DNA of 64,000 bases. Origin: Candidatus Paceibacterota bacterium. GTDB taxonomy: Bacteria; Verrucomicrobiota; Verrucomicrobiia; Limisphaerales; UBA8199. Location of the stretch: NCBI GenBank assembly GCA_035452965.1, contig DAOTCE010000001.1, forward strand, positions 499,139-563,138, written 5' to 3'. A model generated the notes under the pieces. It ran no database searches and was not told the DNA's origin. It saw nothing but the letters and a program-made list of their open reading frames with translations. The position numbers and the translations under genes were made by a program. Below, one piece after another: positions 38,034-46,393 of this stretch (position 1 is the first letter of the stretch; every line of letters starts with the position of its first letter).

Positions 38034-40118
38034 ATGACGCCGCCACCTAACACTCCGCTTCCTGAACTTGAGGAGCGCCTGCGCTTTGAGACGCTCATTG
38101 CCGATCTCTCGTCGAAGTTCGTCAACCTGCCTCCCGGACAGGTGGACCACGAAATTGAGGATGCCCAGCGCCGCGTTTGCGAGTCTCTCGGGTTGGATCT
38201 TTGCACGCTTTGGCAGGTATCGGCTGATGCCCCGGAAGTGATCACTCTGACCCATCTCTATCGCCCGCTGGGAGGCCCGCCGGTGCCTGAGCGGATGAAC
38301 GCACTGGAACACTTTCCCTGGTGCCTGGAGGAGGTGAGAGCGGGGAGAATCATTGCCTTGGCTTCGCTGGCCGAGGCGCCGGCGGAAGCGGCCCGCGACC
38401 TGAAGAGTTGGCGCCATTACGGCACCAAGTCCAGTCTGACCATCCCGCTTTCAGCCGGGGGAGGACCAACACTGGGCGCGCTTTCATTCAATACGGTCCG
38501 GGAGGAAAGCCCCTGGCCGGAGGAGATCGTGAAACGCCTTCAACTGGTCGCGCAGATCTTTGCCAACGCGCTGGCCCGCAAGCGCTACGACCAGGCGTTG
38601 CTCGAGAGCGAAGAGCAGTTGCGCATGTCTCTGGACGCGGCGGGCATGGGGGCGTGGAGCATGGACCGCCAATCCCGGCAGGTCTGGGCCTCGGGCAGTG
38701 AGCGGGCGCTGTTCGGGTTCAGCCGAGATGTTCTCTTGACCCAAGAGAGCTTTCTGGAGGTGATCCATCCCGAGGAACGCGAGTCTGTCCGCGGGGCGGT
38801 CGAGAATACCCTGCGCACCGAGACCCCCCTGTTCGTTGAGTACCGGATCGTGCTGCCGGACGGAGAAGTTCGCTGGATTCGGGCGCGCGGCCAGCTCTCC
38901 CACGGCGGGAAACGAGATCAGGGCCGGCTGATGGGGGTGTCTGTGGACATCACCACGGCCAAACGGGCCGAGGAAGCGCTGCGTGAAACCCAGACGACCC
39001 TGAATGAGATCATCGACAGCACCGGCGATCTGATTTGGAGCGTGGACCCCGTTTCATTCGGCCTCATGACATTTAACCGGGGCTTACGGGATTACTTCCT
39101 GCAGGGCCGGGGCATCCGTATCGAGCCGGGGATGCGGCCGCAAGAACTGTTTCCGGCAGGCGAATATGTGGAGCGGTGGCGCGCGTTTTACCAACGGGCG
39201 ATACAGCAGGGCCCTTTCACGATCGAATACCTGACTTACACGCACACCCGGACCTTGCTCCTGAGCTTTAGCGTCCTCAGGCGGGACGGCAAGATTTTCG
39301 GGGTGTCGGCCTTTGGAAAGGACATTACGGAGCTGAAGAACGCCGCGAGGGAGGCGCAGGAACTGCGGAGCAGCCTGGCTCGCTCGGGCCGGGTGACGTT
39401 GCTGGGGCAACTGGCTTCCGCGCTCGCCCACGAACTCAGTCAGCCGCTCGGGGCCATCCTGCGCAATGCCGAGGCGGCTGAGCTCATGCTTGGAATGCCT
39501 TCGCCCGACTGGGAGGAGCTGCGCGCCATCGTTAAGGACATTCGCACGGACGACCAACGGGCGGGCCAGGTGATTGACCGGCTGCGGTCGTTGCTCAAAC
39601 GGCGCAGCCTCGACCTGCAACCGGTCGCGCTGGATGACGTGATCGCCGAGGTCCTGTCGCTGGTGCAATCCGATGCCGCAGCTCGCCGGGTGAAGCTGGG
39701 TTACTTCGCCGCTCCGGGTCTGCCGAGCACCCGGGGCGACCGCATTCATCTTCAGCAGGTACTGCTCAACCTGCTGCTTAACGCCATGGACGCGCTGGGT
39801 GAGGCTGCCACGAAGGAGCCGCGCGTCCAGGTCGCCGTGGGGCGAGCTGGGGACGGCGGGGTTGAAGTCCGCGTCTGCGACAACGGTCCGGGGATACCCG
39901 GCGAATTGCTCGAGCGGTTGTTCGAGCCGTTCTTCACCACAAAGACCAACGGTATGGGCATAGGCTTACCCGTGTCGAAGACCATCATCGAAGCGCACCA
40001 GGGCAGAATCTGGGCGGAGAATCGCCCGGAAGGCGGAGCGTGTTTCTGTTTCACCCTGCCGGTGAACAGTGGAGAGGCGCAAGGGGCGAAGAGCGACAAA
40101 CGACTAACCGCGCGATGA
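38034..40118 (+). CDS. Soluble PAS-containing sensor histidine kinase
   Basis: A 694-residue kinase without transmembrane segments: a GAF domain (about 30-185), two PAS domains (about 195-320 with a PAC stretch DGEVRWIRARGQ, and about 325-440), a HisKA dimerisation domain with the phospho-accepting His in AHELSQP (about 466) and a HATPase domain (about 565-680; NLLLNAMDAL, DNGPGIP, FEPFFTTK, GMGIGL). This layout resembles FixL/TodS-type kinases that sense oxygen, redox state or small molecules in the cytosol. Its stop overlaps the next start by ATGA, pairing it with the FixJ-like regulator. No heme-binding His is evident to me in the PAS domains, so the signal is open. Confidence 0.92.
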   Translation: MTPPPNTPLPELEERLRFETLIADLSSKFVNLPPGQVDHEIEDAQRRVCESLGLDLCTLWQVSADAPEVITLTHLYRPLGGPPVPERMNALEHFPWCLEEVRAGRIIALASLAEAPAEAARDLKSWRHYGTKSSLTIPLSAGGGPTLGALSFNTVREESPWPEEIVKRLQLVAQIFANALARKRYDQALLESEEQLRMSLDAAGMGAWSMDRQSRQVWASGSERALFGFSRDVLLTQESFLEVIHPEERESVRGAVENTLRTETPLFVEYRIVLPDGEVRWIRARGQLSHGGKRDQGRLMGVSVDITTAKRAEEALRETQTTLNEIIDSTGDLIWSVDPVSFGLMTFNRGLRDYFLQGRGIRIEPGMRPQELFPAGEYVERWRAFYQRAIQQGPFTIEYLTYTHTRTLLLSFSVLRRDGKIFGVSAFGKDITELKNAAREAQELRSSLARSGRVTLLGQLASALAHELSQPLGAILRNAEAAELMLGMPSPDWEELRAIVKDIRTDDQRAGQVIDRLRSLLKRRSLDLQPVALDDVIAEVLSLVQSDAAARRVKLGYFAAPGLPSTRGDRIHLQQVLLNLLLNAMDALGEAATKEPRVQVAVGRAGDGGVEVRVCDNGPGIPGELLERLFEPFFTTKTNGMGIGLPVSKTIIEAHQGRIWAENRPEGGACFCFTLPVNSGEAQGAKSDKRLTAR

Positions 40119-40792
40119 ATCCACCCGCCACTGGCCACTCGCCACTCGCCCCCGGCCATTTGCCGCAACCGACCGTCTTCGTCGTTGATGACGACCTCTC
40201 TTTCCTGCGGTCCATTTCGCGCCTGCTGCGGGCCTCCGGCTTGCACGTGGTCGTCCACAGCTCGGCAGCGGAGTTCCTCGCGGAATTGCGAGCCGACATG
40301 GCTGGTTGCGTGGTATCGGACCTGAAGATGCCGGGCATGGACGGGATGGCTTTGCAGGAGGCGCTGCAAAAGGCGGACAGCCACCTGCCGGTCCTCTTCC
40401 TCACCGGTCATGGTGATATTCCCATCACGGTGCAAGCCATGCGCCGCGGGGCGGAGGACTTTCTGACCAAGCACGCGCCCAAGGAGGACTTGATCGCCGC
40501 CGTGAAGCGCGCCTTGGCTCGCAACGAACAGGATCGGGCGGAGCGCGCTCGCTTCCAGGCCTTGCGCCAGCCCTTCGAGTTGTTGACCGACCGCGAACGC
40601 GAAGTTCTCCAGCACGTTGTGCAAGGCAAGCTTAACAAACAGATCGCCGCCGACCTCGGTATCCACGAGCGCACCGTGAAACTCCACCGCACCCATATTA
40701 CCAACAAGCTCCGGGTGCACTCTGTGGCCGAGCTGACCCGCATGGTTCAGGCAGCGGGCTTTATTGAGCAATCAGCGGTTGGCAGTCATTAG
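40115..40792 (+). CDS. FixJ/NarL-type response regulator
   Basis: A 225-residue regulator: receiver with VFVVDDD (acidic pocket), phospho-acceptor Asp in VVSDLKMPGMDG (D69) and the conserved Thr/Lys of LTGHGD...DFLTKHAP, then a LuxR/FixJ-type HTH (LLTDREREVLQHVV, QIAADLGIHERTVKLHRTHI). It should bind DNA once phosphorylated by the kinase whose stop it overlaps (ATGA at 40115). Targets are unknown; the TCACTGA palindromes at 45536-45569 are a candidate. The frame opens upstream at 40040 within the kinase gene, but ATG 40115 fits the overlap and domain start. Confidence 0.92.
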   Translation: MNPPATGHSPLAPGHLPQPTVFVVDDDLSFLRSISRLLRASGLHVVVHSSAAEFLAELRADMAGCVVSDLKMPGMDGMALQEALQKADSHLPVLFLTGHGDIPITVQAMRRGAEDFLTKHAPKEDLIAAVKRALARNEQDRAERARFQALRQPFELLTDREREVLQHVVQGKLNKQIAADLGIHERTVKLHRTHITNKLRVHSVAELTRMVQAAGFIEQSAVGSH

Positions 40793-40870
40793 CCAGTAAT
40801 CGGTAACCAGCGGCGGGTTGCTGCTGACGAAGCGGCTTGCGATCACCGATTGCTGGTTACTTCTCCCCAC

Positions 40871-40891
40871 CTTCCCCAAAGGGCAGTAGCG
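40871..40891 (+). promoter_or_regulatory. 21-base element shared by both receiver genes (copy 1)
   Basis: CTTCCCCAAAGGGCAGTAGC plus G is identical at 40871-40891 and 45570-45590, each about 30 bases before a paralogous receiver gene and followed by a T-rich stretch and CTGGGA. It is part of the duplicated block and may be promoter or operator sequence. Confidence 0.5.
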
Positions 40892-40922
40892 CTTATTTCT
40901 CTCTCTCTGGGAATATGCGCCC

Positions 40923-41369
40923 ATGGAATCCCGAGGCGCAAGCAAGGCTATCGTTTACGTGGCTGTCGTGGATGACGACGAAAGCGTGTGTCGCTCATTT
41001 GGCCGACTGCTTCGCACCGCCGGGTTTCAACCCGTCACCTACGCCTCAGCGGAGGCGCTGCTCGAGGATGCCAAACGTCCGCACTTCGATTGCCTGGTCC
41101 TCGACATCCAGTTGGACGGCATGTCCGGCGTGGAATTGAGCCGGCGCCTGAAGGCGGTCAAGGATTCTACCCCGGTCATCTTCATCACGGCCCATGATGA
41201 GCCAGAGGTGCGGTCGCAGGCGCAAGCGACCGGATGCGCCGGATATTTCCGCAAGACCGATCCCGGGGAACAGGTGCTGGAGGCCATCCGGCGCGCCACG
41301 AGCACCGCTCATGGCAAGACGCCGGGTCCCCGTCTGTGCCCTGGCAAGACTTCCACCAAAAAGCCATGA
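40923..41369 (+). CDS. Stand-alone receiver-domain response regulator (copy 1)
   Basis: A 148-residue single REC domain: VAVVDDDESVCRSFGRLLR, phospho-acceptor Asp in CLVLDIQLDGMSG (D61), VIFITAHDEPE and the conserved Lys in YFRKTDPG. It has no output domain, so it may act as a phospho-relay partner or by protein contact. It lies just after a kinase and FixJ-like regulator, and starts a block repeated at 45614 (same receiver, then a barrel gene). The C-terminal 25 residues are Pro/Lys-rich and not conserved in the copy. Confidence 0.88.
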   Translation: MESRGASKAIVYVAVVDDDESVCRSFGRLLRTAGFQPVTYASAEALLEDAKRPHFDCLVLDIQLDGMSGVELSRRLKAVKDSTPVIFITAHDEPEVRSQAQATGCAGYFRKTDPGEQVLEAIRRATSTAHGKTPGPRLCPGKTSTKKP

Positions 41370-41430
41370 CCAAGAAAACAAAGACTGCCGATTATTGATT
41401 GCTGATTGCCGACAAGCCACAGCTAACACC

Positions 41431-41526
41431 ATGAACACCATGACCCAAGGCATAGACCTGATCGAGGAATTGCGCGGCCGCGCTGGGCAGGGTCTCCCGG
41501 CGCTACCGCCGCCTCCGCCCAGATAA
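41431..41526 (+). CDS. Possible 31-residue proline-ended small protein
   Basis: ATG 41431 opens a frame reading MNTMTQGIDLIEELRGRAGQ then LPALPPPPPR and a stop, 14 bases before the barrel gene. There is no known family and no clear Shine-Dalgarno site. It might be a leader peptide or chance; weak. Confidence 0.25.
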   Translation: MNTMTQGIDLIEELRGRAGQGLPALPPPPPR

Positions 41527-41539
41527 GGCATCCAAACCC

Positions 41540-42397
41540 ATGCAACTGAAACAAGTCACGCAAATGAAAATCACCCGAAACAATTACTTCCTCTACGCGA
41601 TGTGGGTCGGCGCCCTCGCGGCGACCGTGGCGTTGGCCCAAAGCGATTCGGCGGCTGACGACGAAAGAGCCAAAGCCGAGGCCCTGGCGAAGGCGACCCT
41701 CAATCCCGTCGCCAGCCTCATCAGCGTCCCATTGCAAAACAACTTCGACTGGGGCAGTGGGCCTAAGGACGACGGCTTCCAGTACAAGCTGAACGTGCAA
41801 CCGGTGATTCCGATTTCGCTGAGCGAGGATTGGAACGTCATCTCCCGGACGATCCTGCCCTACGTCTATCAGGAGGACGTCATCGGCACATCCCGCCAGT
41901 CAGGCCTGGCGGATACCGTCCAGAGCCTCTTCTTCTCGCCGGTGAAACCGACGAAGGGCGGGTGGATCTGGGGCGCCGGTCCGGTGCTGCAGCTTCCGAC
42001 CGCCACCGATGATTTGCTGGGGGAGGAGAAATGGGGTGCCGGCCCGACGGGCGTGGCTCTGCGGCAGCAAGGACCATGGACTTACGGAATGCTGTTCAAT
42101 CACGTGTGGTCTTTTGCCGGGGAAAGCAGTCGGGCGGAGGTCAACCGGACGTTCCTCCAGCCGTTTGTGTCCTATACCACCAAGACCTTTACGAGCTTTG
42201 GGTTGAACACCGAATCCAACTATGACTGGCGGCAATCCCAATGGCTGGTCCCCATCAATGTGACGGTGCAGCAGTTGTTGAAAGTGGGCAAACAGCCCAT
42301 CGCCCTGCAAATCGGCGCACGCTATTACGCCGAAGGTCCCAGCGGCGCGCCGGAATGGGGTCTGCGTTTCCAGGTCGCCTTCCTGTTCCCGAAATAA
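41540..42397 (+). CDS. Outer-membrane barrel of the 'neuromedin U'-type transporter family (copy 1)
   Basis: A 285-residue exported protein (signal LYAMWVGALAATVALAQ) made of alternating strands and ending in Phe-Pro-Lys after a hydrophobic strand (LRFQVAFLFPK), typical of outer-membrane barrels. The segments QNNFDWGSGP, VQPVIPISLSEDWNVISRT, FFSPVKP and WIWGAGPVLQLPTATD match a family carried in databases as 'transporter' or, misleadingly, 'neuromedin U'; the function is not established. Two relatives are in the window: a full copy at 54613 and a truncated one at 46073. It precedes a sulfatase gene by 47 bases, as does the copy at 54613, so it may let the sulfatase substrate or product through the outer membrane. 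ATG 41564 is an alternative start. Confidence 0.82.
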   Translation: MQLKQVTQMKITRNNYFLYAMWVGALAATVALAQSDSAADDERAKAEALAKATLNPVASLISVPLQNNFDWGSGPKDDGFQYKLNVQPVIPISLSEDWNVISRTILPYVYQEDVIGTSRQSGLADTVQSLFFSPVKPTKGGWIWGAGPVLQLPTATDDLLGEEKWGAGPTGVALRQQGPWTYGMLFNHVWSFAGESSRAEVNRTFLQPFVSYTTKTFTSFGLNTESNYDWRQSQWLVPINVTVQQLLKVGKQPIALQIGARYYAEGPSGAPEWGLRFQVAFLFPK

Positions 42398-42444
42398 ACC
42401 CCTTGAATTAACCACCCCAACAAAGAGACAGTTCAGCAAACGAG

Positions 42445-44385
42445 ATGGAATCAAGTATGAAAGCGCACTCATCATCACCGCCCTGGGCCTCGCGCTTGGC
42501 TTCGGCCGATTGCAGTTCTCCACACGACGCTGGCGCTTCGGCCTGTCACGAGCTTCCTGGGGGAAGGAGAGGCAAAAGCACTGACAAGAAGCACCTGATT
42601 GTTGCCTGGTCATTGGCTGCCCTCGTGGCGGCGACAGTGTGTCTGCAGGCTGCGGGCCCTTCAACCGCCGTCTCGGGCAAGCGGCCGAACATCGTGATCA
42701 TCCTCGGCGACGATCTGGGCTATTCGGACCTGGGCTGCTTCGGCAGCGAGATCAACACGCCAAACCTCGATTCCCTTGCCAAGGCCGGAGTGCGCTGCAC
42801 CCAGTTCTACACGAGCGCCAGTTGTTCCCCCACACGCTCCATGCTGCTGAGCGGCGTGGACACGCACCTGAACGGCTTGGGCAACATGGACGAGTGGACT
42901 GCGCCCAACCAGTGGGGCGTGGACGGCTACGAAGGCTACCTCAACAACCACGTCACTACCCTGCCCCAGTTGCTCAAGGATGCCGGCTACCACACCTACA
43001 TGGCCGGCAAATGGCACATGGGCAAGAAGCCCGATCAAATTCCTGCCGCGCGCGGGTTCGAGCGCGACTTCTCGCTGCTCGACGGCGCGGGCAGCTATTG
43101 GGACAAGTGGAATTTCACCGCCGTCAGCCCGCTGTCCAACTTCACCGAGGATGGGCGATACCTGAAGAAGCTGCCGAAGAATTACTACGCCACCAAGACC
43201 TACACCGACAAGATTATCGGCTACATCGAAGCAAACCGGAAGGATGGCAAGCCGTTCTTCGCTTACGTTTCGCACCAGGCGCCGCACGACCCCTATCATC
43301 TGCCGCGCGACTGGCGCAACCGGCATGTGGGCGAATACGACAAGGGCTGGGACGTATTGCGCCAGGAACGGCTCAAGCGCCAGATTGAAATGGGCCTCGT
43401 GCCGAAGGGCACCGAACTGGCCGAGCGCATGTGGTTCATCCCCGATGCCGCCCTGCTCGCGCCCGCAGCGCGCGCCATCATGGGCAAGAAGATGGAGCTG
43501 TACGCCGGCATGGTGGAGAACCTGGACTACCACTCCGGGCGGCTGATCGATTATTTGAAGAAGATCGGCGAGTACGACAACACGATCTTCATCGTGTTCG
43601 GCGACAACGGGGCGGAAGGGGCCGACCTCTTCAAGATGATTGCAGGCACGCCTGGCACGCGCGATTTCCTGTTCGCCTCGATGCAGTGGTCGCAAACCCA
43701 TCCGAACGCCTGGGGGGATCCGCATACCTACGTCGGCTATGGCCCGATGTGGGCTCAGGTCTCGATGACCCCCTTCAGCCAATACAAAGGCAACATGGCC
43801 GAGGGCGGCATCCGCAACGCGCTGATCGTCAGCGGCCCGATTGTCAAACGGGCGCCGGGGAGCATCAACCACAGCGCCCTGATGCACGTGGCGGACCTCG
43901 TGCCCACCCTGCTCGAAGTGGCGGGCGCAAGTTATCCCAAGACCGTCAACGGTCACGAACCGCCGCCGCTGATCGGCAAGTCGTGGGTCAAAATGCTGGC
44001 GGGCCAGGAGGAATCGCCGCGTTCGGCCCAGGATTACCTGGCCTGGGAAATCTTCGGCAATCACGCGGTCCGCCAGGGTGACTGGAAATTGCGATGGCAG
44101 TATAAGCCGTATGGCACCGAGGAATGGGAGCTATTCAACCTGGCCAATGATGCGGCTGAACGCCACGATCTCGCCGCCGCGCAACCCGAAAAGGTCAAGG
44201 CCCTCATGGCGCTCTGGGACGATTATGTCCGCGCCAACAAGGTGGTTCTGCCCAGCCGCGTGATATGGGAGGGAATGGCGAAGAAGATGCCGGACCGCTA
44301 TCCCGTGGTGGATGGCTACCCGCCGCTCATCTATAAACGCCAGTTCGTGCCGCCACCCAACATGCTGGCCGACCCGAAACCGTAA
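42445..44385 (+). CDS. Exported arylsulfatase (sulfatase family S1)
   Basis: A 646-residue enzyme that hydrolyses sulfate esters. The core starts PNIVIILGDDLGYSDLGC with the metal-binding Asp pair, has the formylglycine site CSPTR (C127, the Cys-type motif), AGKWHMG, and GDNGAEG later. The Cys must be converted to formylglycine by a maturase not present here. Export is shown by the hydrophobic stretch LIVAWSLAALVAATVCLQAAG, but it comes after an odd 48-residue Ser/His/Pro-rich leader. A strong Shine-Dalgarno-like GGAAGGAGAGG (42562-42572) precedes the hydrophobic part with no in-frame start codon next to it, so the original start may have been lost. The gene sits between two barrel genes. Confidence 0.9.
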   Translation: MESSMKAHSSSPPWASRLASADCSSPHDAGASACHELPGGRRGKSTDKKHLIVAWSLAALVAATVCLQAAGPSTAVSGKRPNIVIILGDDLGYSDLGCFGSEINTPNLDSLAKAGVRCTQFYTSASCSPTRSMLLSGVDTHLNGLGNMDEWTAPNQWGVDGYEGYLNNHVTTLPQLLKDAGYHTYMAGKWHMGKKPDQIPAARGFERDFSLLDGAGSYWDKWNFTAVSPLSNFTEDGRYLKKLPKNYYATKTYTDKIIGYIEANRKDGKPFFAYVSHQAPHDPYHLPRDWRNRHVGEYDKGWDVLRQERLKRQIEMGLVPKGTELAERMWFIPDAALLAPAARAIMGKKMELYAGMVENLDYHSGRLIDYLKKIGEYDNTIFIVFGDNGAEGADLFKMIAGTPGTRDFLFASMQWSQTHPNAWGDPHTYVGYGPMWAQVSMTPFSQYKGNMAEGGIRNALIVSGPIVKRAPGSINHSALMHVADLVPTLLEVAGASYPKTVNGHEPPPLIGKSWVKMLAGQEESPRSAQDYLAWEIFGNHAVRQGDWKLRWQYKPYGTEEWELFNLANDAAERHDLAAAQPEKVKALMALWDDYVRANKVVLPSRVIWEGMAKKMPDRYPVVDGYPPLIYKRQFVPPPNMLADPKP

Positions 44386-44403
44386 TCGCGCCCAAATCCC
44401 AAA

Positions 44404-45459
44404 ATGAACTCAATTCAACGAACCACCCATCCCATGAACAACGAAATCAAACGGCACCGCCAGGGGGATTACTCACCATCCGCGCCGTGCTCTCATCGCC
44501 TCGCCACCGCCACCCTTGCTCTAGCGATAATCTGTCCGACGCTCGCACTGGCGCAGGTGCCGCCGCGCTTTTATTGGCAGAGCCTCGCCGGGGCAAATGC
44601 CGTGCCGGTCATCTACCAAAACTTGAGCGGCAATGCCAATCCCATAGACCCGGCGCATGTCATGTTCACCAATAGTTCGGCTTCAGTCGAAGCCAACGTC
44701 CTGGTCGTCGGTTACGCCAAAATGCTGCCGCTATTCGATCGCACGCTTACTCTGGCGGTGCTCGAACCGGTGGGGCGGATTTCCGGCGATGTCAGCGTGG
44801 CCGGTGAGAGTTTCAGTAAAGACGCGAACGGATTCGGCGATCCAATGCTGGAGGTGGGCTACAATCTCATCGGGCCCAAGGCGCTCAAGAGCATCCCCGA
44901 CCTTGTGCGTTACGAGCCCAAGCTTTCGCTCAACGTGATCGCGGACGTCGCGTTCCCGATCGGCGATTACGACAACGATCAGCCGCTGAACCTTGGCCAG
45001 AACCGCTGGTATGGCCGGGTGGGAGCGCCGATCATCCAGCAGATCGGGCCGTGGGTGCCAGGCCGGCGCACCACTCTGGAGTTGCTTCCCTCGGTCTGGT
45101 TCTTCAGCGACAACAACGACTACGTGGGCCGCAGGTTGAGCACGGACCCCATATTTCAGCTGGAGGCGCATTTGACCCGCGACCTCACCGAGACTCTGTG
45201 GGGGTCGCTCGACTCGACCTGGGTAACTGGCGGCAAGTCGAGCATAGACGGAGTTAAGGGCGATTCGCTGAACAACCTGGGCGTCGGTTTCACCCTCGGC
45301 TATCAGATCAGCGACAACCTCTCTGTCACCGCCGGCTACATGGCAACGGTCAACGACAACGACCGTGGGGATCTCCAGATGGATGGCTTTCGCATCTCGA
45401 TCACGTACGGCTGGCACAAGATCGTCCAGGGCTCGAAGCGGCTCAAAGACGAGGAATGA
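44404..45459 (+). CDS. Outer-membrane barrel, MetA/phenol-degradation type (copy 1)
   Basis: A 351-residue exported protein; signal LATATLALAIICPTLALAQ. Alternating hydrophobic strands with EANVLVVGYAKMLPLF, SLNVIADVAFPIGDYD and NNLGVGFTLGYQIS resemble the family named 'MetA-pathway of phenol degradation' (Phenol_MetA_deg), a group of outer-membrane channel proteins of unproven substrate. It follows the sulfatase by 18 bases and is probably cotranscribed. A second member is at 53605, next to the other barrel-sulfatase pair, so both duplicated cassettes carry one. Confidence 0.78.
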   Translation: MNSIQRTTHPMNNEIKRHRQGDYSPSAPCSHRLATATLALAIICPTLALAQVPPRFYWQSLAGANAVPVIYQNLSGNANPIDPAHVMFTNSSASVEANVLVVGYAKMLPLFDRTLTLAVLEPVGRISGDVSVAGESFSKDANGFGDPMLEVGYNLIGPKALKSIPDLVRYEPKLSLNVIADVAFPIGDYDNDQPLNLGQNRWYGRVGAPIIQQIGPWVPGRRTTLELLPSVWFFSDNNDYVGRRLSTDPIFQLEAHLTRDLTETLWGSLDSTWVTGGKSSIDGVKGDSLNNLGVGFTLGYQISDNLSVTAGYMATVNDNDRGDLQMDGFRISITYGWHKIVQGSKRLKDEE

Positions 45460-45535
45460 TTAAGGTGCTCCGCAGGTGCTGTGGCATGCACTTGAGATAT
45501 TTCAAGCAGTTGGCCGAATACACAAACGGTTTACC

Positions 45536-45569
45536 GATCACTGATCAGGGTTGGCTGGTCACTGACCAG
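45536..45569 (+). promoter_or_regulatory. Paired palindromes, likely operator
   Basis: GATCACTGATC (45536-45546) and CTGGTCACTGACCAG (45555-45569) are both perfect odd palindromes with the same core TCACTGA; their centres (45541 and 45562) are 21 bp apart, two helical turns. They lie directly against the 21-base shared element and about 45-75 bases before the second receiver gene. This is the layout expected for a dimeric regulator binding side by side. Copy 1 keeps only a degenerate version (GATCACCGAT, then GCTGGTTAC, near 40842-40860). Confidence 0.55.
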
Positions 45570-45590
45570 CTTCCCCAAAGGGCAGTAGCG
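45570..45590 (+). promoter_or_regulatory. 21-base element shared by both receiver genes (copy 2)
   Basis: Identical to 40871-40891, immediately downstream of the palindrome pair and 24 bases before the second receiver start. Its conservation, against the divergence of the bases around it, suggests constraint or recent duplication. Confidence 0.5.
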
Positions 45591-45613
45591 GCCGTTTTGA
45601 TGTTTCTGGGACT

Positions 45614-46060
45614 ATGCACTTCATGAAATCGCCAGGTCCGGACAAAAGCACCGTCTACGTCGCGGTTGTGGACGACGACGAGAGCGTGTGTCGTTCGTTC
45701 GCCCGGCTGCTTCGTATAGCCGGACTTCAGCCAGTCACTTATGCGTCAGCGGAGGCGCTGCTCCAGGACACCAAGCGTCCGCGGTTCGACTGTCTGCTCC
45801 TCGACATCCAATTAGGGGGCATATCGGGTCTGGAGTTGGGCCAGCGCCTGGCTGCGGTCCAGGATGCCACTCCCGTCATTTTCATAACGGCCCACGATGA
45901 GCCGGAGGTGCGAGCCCGGGCGCTGGCCACCGGCTGTGCGGGTTATTTCCGAAAGACCGATCCCGGAGGACAGATCTTGGAGACGATCCGGCGTGCTGCC
46001 GGGGTCGCTTCTCCCAAGATTACGGACGCCGAGCGCCGATCTGGCAAAGTCCTCCGGTAG
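45614..46060 (+). CDS. Stand-alone receiver-domain response regulator (copy 2)
   Basis: A 148-residue REC-only protein, clearly paralogous to the one at 40923: VYVAVVDDDESVCRSF, VTYASAEALLQDTKRP, phospho-acceptor Asp in CLLLDIQLGGISG (D64), VIFITAHDEPEVR and YFRKTDPGG are shared almost word for word. The acidic pocket, Asp and Lys are intact, so it should be functional. As in copy 1 it is followed by a barrel gene, but here that gene is a remnant. The start ATG is 45614; ATG 45623 (MKSPG) is an alternative. Confidence 0.87.
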   Translation: MHFMKSPGPDKSTVYVAVVDDDESVCRSFARLLRIAGLQPVTYASAEALLQDTKRPRFDCLLLDIQLGGISGLELGQRLAAVQDATPVIFITAHDEPEVRARALATGCAGYFRKTDPGGQILETIRRAAGVASPKITDAERRSGKVLR

Positions 46061-46072
46061 AAAGCACTCCCC

Positions 46073-46393
46073 ATGAACACTAATACGCACTTCCGTTCGG
46101 TGATGCCGAATCCCCTGAGCGAGAATTGGAGCGTTATCTCCCGGGCCATTGGGAACGGCGGCTATCAGGCGAAGCATAAAGGCCCCTCCAGCCAGTCCGG
46201 CCTGGCCGATACCATCCAGAGTCACTTCTTCTCGCTGGTGAACCCGACGAGGAGCGGGTGGTTCTGGGAGTTGCTGAAGGTGGGCAAACCGCCCATCGCC
46301 CCTCCAGCGGGAGGGCGCTATAACGCTGAAGGTCCGAACGGAGCGCCCGAGTGGGGCTTGCGGTTCCAAGTCTCCTTCCTGTTCCCGAGATGA
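46073..46393 (+). pseudogene. Truncated 'neuromedin U'-type barrel (decayed copy 2)
   Basis: A 106-codon frame made of pieces of the 41540 barrel. LSENWSVISRAIG, SSQSGLADTIQSHFFS and NPTRSGWFW match LSEDWNVISRTIL, SRQSGLADTVQSLFFS and KPTKGGWIW, then the sequence jumps at about 46267 to ELLKVGKPPIAP and GAPEWGLRFQVSFLFPR, matching the barrel's end. The signal peptide and first 75-80 residues are missing, and about 98 residues (close to 294 bases, in frame) are deleted in the middle. Without a signal peptide and half its strands it cannot form the barrel. Its stop still overlaps the next start (ATGA at 46390). Confidence 0.85.

Noticed and set aside
37787..38245. N-terminal extension of the M3 peptidase by about 150 residues
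   Set aside because: It is Ser/Arg-rich, overlaps the divergent kinase gene and precedes the signal-like segment.
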